The translations under genes were made by a program, and so were the position numbers. A DNA stretch of 64,000 bases from Cyclaneusma minus (taxonomy: Eukaryota; Ascomycota; Leotiomycetes; Marthamycetales; Marthamycetaceae), in NCBI GenBank assembly GCA_037179335.1, contig JAKZHN010000014.1, positions 496,001 through 560,000 of the forward strand, read 5' to 3'. The notes under the pieces were generated by a model. The model saw only the letters and a program-made list of their open reading frames with translations. It ran no database searches and was not told the origin of the DNA. Position 1 is the stretch's first letter. Each line of letters begins with the position of its first letter. This document shows positions 58,561 to 64,000 of this stretch, piece by piece.

Positions 58561-60870
58561 CCGGCGATTTTCCGGGTGATTACCAAGCAATATAAAATGT
58601 ATATTAAATTAATTTTAAAGCTTTTAAATTAAAGCTATAGGATTTTTGGATTTTTAAAATTAAATCCCTTATAATATAAAATTAAATTCCCTATATTAGG
58701 CTTTTGAATTTTTATAATAAAAATTTAATTTATATATTAGCCGATATATTAATATGCTATTATTATATAAAATAAAATACCAAACCGTTTTTAAAAAGCT
58801 ATTAAAAAATTGCCGAAATATTACCAGCTTTTATTAGCTTAAAAGCCATGCTTAAATAAACTCTTTTTTTTAGCTACCGCTATTAGCTGGTATTTTTGAA
58901 AAAGCTTTTAAATGGAAAATATTAGCCGTATATATTATCAACTATTGTAAAATAAAGATTAGAAAAAACCAATAAATAAAAAATACCGGATAATACTTTT
59001 TAATTGGTAAATTAATTTAAATATAATAATATAATTTTTAAAGCATATATGTTTATTAATTAAATTCATTAATATAATAAATAAATTGCTTTTGCCTGGC
59101 TTTAAAATAATTATTTGGATATTTTATTTTCCAATTTAATACCGGCGGCGTTTTAGCTATTTTATAGTATATTTTTAGCTTATATAATTATTATATTAAG
59201 TATTATATTAAGTATTATATTAATTAATTATTACTAATTTTTATTATAAATAATAATGCTTTTTATAAAGGCGAAAAAAAGCGTTATTTTATTAAAGGGC
59301 CGGATATTAGAAATTTGCCCTAAAGGCTTTTTTTAGCGTATTAAAAATAGGATTTTTATAAAATAGATCTTATTTCTATTATTAGCAAGGCTTTTTAGCT
59401 AATAATAATATGAAACCAGCCTTTGGCTAGAAATTGCCAAAGGCTTTTTAAAGCTGTTTTAGCTTTATATAAATATAGCAAAAAAATGGAATTATAAATT
59501 AAAAAGGTCAGCCTTAATTTCTGCTAAAAGAAAAAAAAAGGTTTTTTTTAAAGAATTAGGATAAAAGCAAAGTATAATATAGGGATTGGAAATAAGGAAA
59601 TAAATTATAATTACCAGCCTTAGGCTATAATAAAGCAATTAAAAATATTAATATGGCTTAATATTTGTTTTTTATAAAATGCCCTTTTGGGCTTATTAAA
59701 TTAATTATGGATTTATTTTATGCTTTGCCAAACCCCCGCCGGAATACCTAGGGTATTTTATTCTTTAGCATTTATAAAGGATTTAGTTTAAATAATGGTT
59801 TTCCGTTTTATAATAGTAAAAAGCATATATACTATAAGCGCCAATTGCATATCCCAGCTAAATGAATAAATCGGATAATAAATTGAGTTAAAAAAATAGT
59901 CTATAAGCTTTAAATAATCTTTAATTAAAATACTTTTAAATTTGCAAATCCCGATTAAATCTTTAATTAAGAAAATATTATAGCCAAATAACGCCAAATT
60001 CACTATTGCTAAAAAATAGCTAGAAATATTATATAATTGGCGCAATAATTGCAAAAAGCCTAAGCTAATAAGGGCCGGCAATTAATTGATTTAAAAAAAA
60101 TAATTACGTTTATTTAAATATTAAAAATTAAAAACCAATATATTCCAATTATAAACTAAGCAATAAAATAACGGGGCTTTATAAAATTATTAAAAAAAGG
60201 CTTCTAAATTGATTTTTTTTCGGCTATAAATATCCATTTTATTATATATTTAAGCAAGTTTTATTTGGCAAGTATAAATTTATTGCCTAGCTAAAAACCG
60301 GATTTAGAATTGCCGGCAATTATAAACGTAGCTATAAAATAAAAAATTTATAATATTTTAAATTCCCGTATATATTATAGAATTTTATAATGTAAAATCA
60401 ATTAAAAACCAATTTGTAATTTTAATCCCAAATGGTATTTATAATCGGGTTTTAAATATACCTTTATAAAGCTTAAACAATTCCATAATTAATATCCCGA
60501 TAAATTAAAACTTTTTAAAAAGCTTGCAAAATAGAAAGCCCGGAATAAGGCAGTTAAATTAAATAATAAAGCTAAAAATCCATTAAAAATAAATGGCTAA
60601 TTATATTGCTAAGAAAGTTTATTTTAGGGTTTTAATATAGTATATATTTAACGCCTTAATATAATGCGCTAGGTATGCCGATTTTTGTAATATAAAATAT
60701 ACCGGTTGCTATAATTTAAAAAGGGCTAATTTTTAATATGCCGAAAACGGCGATTTTAAATATAATAGCCATTTGTTTATAATCCCTTTTATTTTTATTT
60801 TATATATATATTAAAAGCATTGGCTAAAATTAAACTAACCGCTTTTAAAGCTTAAAATAAGCCTTGAATA

Positions 60871-60880
60871 AAAGAGGGGA
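60871..60880 (+). other. polypurine tract of Gypsy element 2
   Basis: AAAGAGGGGA, directly inside the 3' LTR that starts at 60884. It would prime plus-strand DNA synthesis in a live element, and it confirms the element's plus orientation. Confidence 0.75.
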
Positions 60881-60883
60881 TAT

Positions 60884-61069
60884 TATCACGGCCCCGGACC
60901 AAAGCGCTTTTTATAGCTAGCTAGCCAAAAACGCCTTAATAATCCGTACGCTATATAATTACCAAATTTAATTTTTATAATTAAAAAGCCTTTTTTTATG
61001 GCAATAAATACCTATTAATAATAGTTTACATCCTAGCCTTGGCTAAAATCCCGGACCCAGCTCGTGATA
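60884..61069 (+). repeat. 3' LTR of Gypsy element 2
   Basis: 186 bp, starting TATCACGGCCCCGGACC and ending CAGCTCGTGATA. It pairs with 53678-53864 over its whole length. Confidence 0.9.
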
Positions 61070-64000
61070 GCTTTGCAAGCCTAATAATAAAAATAAGCAT
61101 TTTAGTATAGAAAAAATAAAAATTCAAAACAAAAATTAAACCCAATAGCAAATAAGAAAATTAAAGCGGGATTTCCTTTTAAAATATTTAAAAAAAAATG
61201 ATTTTTACGCTTAAGGCGGCGTTTATATAATATATTATAATGCGCGAAATTTTTAAATTAATAAAATAAAAATTAGCTAATAATAATTCTATATTTATTA
61301 AACCAAAATCTATTTTAAAAAAAGTTTTTTTTTAAATATTGAAATTTATTAAATTGGCGCTAAAAGTATAAAGCGCAATTTTTTAAAAATTTAGAAAAGA
61401 AAAAGCCTGGGAAAATATAAATATGCTTTTGATACATTATTAAAAGGGTTATTGCCTTTAAAAAGCCTTAAAAGCTTTTTAATAAAAAGCTATTAAAATA
61501 GCGGGTTTTATGTTATTTGGATTTTTAATGCCATGGATTTTCCAAAAAGGCTTTTAATATTTTGCTATTATATAGTTTTTATAATGCAAAAATTAAATTA
61601 AAAAGCTAAAAAAATTAGCCAAGTTAGTTTTTAGTATATTTTATATTAATAAAGCAATTGCGTATTATAAAGGAATATTTGGAAAAAAATTAATTAAGGG
61701 ATTTATTAATTTCTTTAGCTTTAATTTTATTTATTAAAAAGCTTAAAAACGGTTTTTGCTTTTATATAAATTATTTCAAGCTTAATAAAATTATTTATAA
61801 AAACAAATATTTGCTGTTTTTATTTAAATTTCTTTTTTAGCTTAGCAAGGCGAAATATTTTATCAAGATTAATATTAAATAAGCATTTTATTCTATTTAT
61901 TTAAAAAAAAAAGCTAATAAGTAATTTATAATTTTTCAAATTTACTATAAAATATTGGTAAAATATTTTGTTTTTTGAATTTATTAATAAATTTGCTATT
62001 TTTTAATAATATATTATTTAATTTTTATTTAATTTTTTAAATAAAATTCGTATAGCATTTATTAAAAGTATTTTAATTTATATTAATAAAAATTTTAAAT
62101 AATATTACCGGAATATTATCGTTATTATAAATTGCTTAATTAAAGTTAATTTATAAATAAATATTAAAAAACATAAATTTAATATTATAAAAATTAAATA
62201 TCTAGGCTATAAGTTTTTTTTGGCAGTATTTAAATAAATTTAAATAAGATTTAAGCAATATAGAATTGGCAATGCTTTAAAAAAGGCAGATTTTTTTTTG
62301 TTTTTTGCAATTTTTATTGGATTTTTATTAAAAGTTATAGCAGATTGGCTAAGCCTTTAATTTAGCTTATTTAAAAAAAAATTAAAAATGGACCAATATT
62401 TATTAAAGCGCCGTTTTAGCTTTTAAGGCGGCTTTGCTATTAGTATTTATTTTAGCTATTTTTAATCCCGATTATAAAAATTGGTTTAAAATAAATGCTT
62501 TAAATAAAGTAATAGCAGAAGTTTATTTCTAAAAGCATTCTAATAAATGGTATTTAATAGTTTATTTTTTAAAAACCATAAATAAATATCAATTAAATTA
62601 CGGTATTTATAATAAAAATATATTGGCTATTATTTAATTATTTTTTTTTAAAAAAATGGTAGTAATTATAAACTATTAGAATGGTTTATAATTATTAAGG
62701 CTTGAAACGCCAAGCAAGCCAAATAATAAATAAGTTTTTCAATTATAAATTTTATATTAAATATAAGCTTGGTATAATTAATAAAGCTGATTTTTTTATA
62801 TCGGGGATTAAAATATAGCTAATATAAAAGCTTTAAAATTGGTATATTAATATAATATCTTTTTGCTAATAGATTATTTTAGCCTAAAAATTATTAAAGA
62901 TGTTTGATTTAAAAATATAATATTATTGGTATTTATTTTAGCAGCCTAAATAAAGCTAATTAATAAGCTATTAATTGCCAATTAAAAAATAAATAATAAA
63001 AACTTTTAAAAATATTACAAAAGAGCAAAATTTATAATTAAAAATCCCAAATTTATTAAATTGGCGCAATAGAGTATATAAAATAGCTTAATATTTAAAA
63101 ATAGGCAATTGGTAATACTTGCTATTGGAATTCTCCGAATAAAGATAATTGCTAAAATTTATAATATTATTTAGATTATTTATTTTAATTAAACTAAAAT
63201 TTATTAGCTATTTAAAAAGCGTTATTAATAGCTTAACTAAATATAAAATATAAATTGATATATCAAAAATTGCAAAGTTTGCATTAAAATAAATATTTTG
63301 AAAAATAAAGCTTTAGAATTTTTTAATCCGCTTTTAATTTTTTAATATTTTTTAGCAATATATAATAATGGATTTCCATTATATATTTAAAAATAAAAAT
63401 GACTATAATATAATTATAATTATAATTTGCAATTAAATAAAAAAGTGTTTTATATATTATAGTATTAAATAATTGATGCTTAAAAAGCCGCAATTCTTTT
63501 TTTATAATTTATAAAATTTATAAAGCTTTAAAAATTATTATTTTGAATTAAAAAACCCAATTTATTTTTGATTTTTAGCAAAACTTTATAAAAATCTCCG
63601 GTATTGCTATTTGTTTTTTTTTAGCTTATTAATCGCAAATTAATAATTGAATTAAAATTAAAATAAACTATAAACTTTAAATAAGTTTTAATTGGGATAT
63701 TTCCAAATTTGCAAATTCTAATTAAGCTTTTAATAAAAAAACTATAGCCAAATAACGCTATATTTACTATTACTAAAAAATAGCTAGAAATGCTATATAA
63801 TTAATATAGTAATTATAAAAATCTAGACTAATAAGCGTTGGTAATTAATTAATTTTAAAAAGAATAATTATATTTATTTGAATATTAAAAACTGGAAGCC
63901 GGTAAAATCCAATTATAAGCTAAGCAATAAAATAGCGAAGCTTTATAAAATTATTTAAAAAACCGCTCTTAAATTGGATTTTTCTTTAGCTATAAATATT
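61070..64000 (+). mobile_element. truncated Gypsy copy related to element 2
   Basis: Starts directly after the 3' LTR of element 2 with GCTTTGCAAGCCTAATA, which matches element 2 from about 55748 on. It follows element 2 collinearly through the RT region (about 61.65-62.2 kb) to about 63655. There it jumps to sequence matching about 59890-60230 of element 2 and runs to the window end. It has no 5' LTR or gag part. It is heavily RIP-eroded, and its 3' end is outside the window. Confidence 0.85.

Larger units (their letters stand above)
53678..61069 (+). mobile_element. Ty3/Gypsy LTR retrotransposon 2 (dead)
   Basis: 7.4 kb between short LTRs at 53678-53864 and 60884-61069. The LTR ends fit an original TGTCAC...GTGACA inverted pair. 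A polypurine tract AAAGAGGGGA (60871-60880) sits just inside the 3' LTR. The RT on the plus strand is recognisable at 56248-56511 and beyond. All frames carry stops. A 1.6-kb stretch (about 58290-59885) is missing from the related copy to the right. The 5-bp flanks differ (CATTT left, GCTTT right), so no target-site duplication is visible. Confidence 0.88.
44320..64000. other. AT-rich, RIP-like repeat block
   Basis: From about 44.3 kb to the end of the window the sequence is dominated by A and T, TpA-rich and full of stops in all frames. Where duplicated segments can be compared, nearly all differences are C/T or G/A. This is the mark of repeat-induced point mutation. The content is retrotransposon remains, listed separately. 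Long AT microsatellites occur near 44867 and 58073. No host gene is seen in the block. Confidence 0.9.

Noticed and set aside
47324..60081. Small open frames in the AT-rich block (47324-47644, 51070-51291, 54923-55280, 55803-56003, 59788-60081)
   Set aside because: They are stretches of Ile, Lys, Asn, Phe and Leu codons expected in AT-rich RIP-mutated DNA, within retrotransposons. Only the RT pieces carry recognisable motifs.
44320..64000. Mitochondrial or bacterial AT-rich DNA
   Set aside because: The LTR pairs, Gypsy and Copia RT motifs and transition-only differences point to RIP-mutated nuclear transposons.

Overview
The window is nuclear DNA of a filamentous ascomycete (Pezizomycotina). 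The genes carry many short introns of about 43 to 160 bp with GT...AG ends. There is a fungal highly reducing polyketide synthase, two Pth11-like seven-helix receptors and a tRNA-Ser. The last third is an AT-rich block of dead retrotransposons that looks like repeat-induced point mutation (RIP). I cannot fix the class or species from the sequence alone.

Positions 1-15.7 kb look like one end of a secondary-metabolite locus. It holds a complete highly reducing PKS (569-8515, minus; 14 introns, 2,394 aa, in-frame throughout), an MFS drug/polyamine-type transporter (9852-11512, minus), a Pth11/SAT4-type membrane protein (12491-13825, plus) and a LovC/ToxD-type enoyl reductase (14273-15644, minus). 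The PKS has KS-AT-DH-(degenerate MT)-ER-KR-ACP order with all catalytic residues present except the methyltransferase SAM motif. No transcription factor, P450 or releasing enzyme lies in this part, so the cluster may continue to the left of base 1.

Positions 15.7-20 kb have no convincing protein gene. They hold a previously unlabelled structure: seven full and one partial diverged tandem units of about 330 bp, each with a TTTATATA-like box followed about 110-140 bp later by a GACAGCAG-rich block.

Positions 20-44 kb are mostly housekeeping: a FAR-17a/AIG1-like membrane protein, SEC11 signal peptidase, an E2 ubiquitin-conjugating enzyme, tRNA-Ser(UGA), a PhiA-like secreted cell-wall protein, a 1,208-aa class 3 lipase, GNA1 glucosamine-6-phosphate N-acetyltransferase, a broken alpha/beta-hydrolase gene and a second Pth11-like receptor. 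At the right edge is a tandem pair of small secreted proteins with eight cysteines each (42367-42762 and 43613-44035), which are effector-like candidates.

Positions 44.3-64 kb are an AT-rich repeat block with a sharp left border. I read in it a Copia relic (minus), a Ty3/Gypsy element on the minus strand with about 700-bp LTRs (45431-53679), a second Gypsy element on the plus strand with 186/187-bp LTRs and a polypurine tract (53678-61069), and a third, truncated copy related to the second (61070-64000). All carry many stops, and differences between copies are mostly C-to-T and G-to-A, as expected of RIP.
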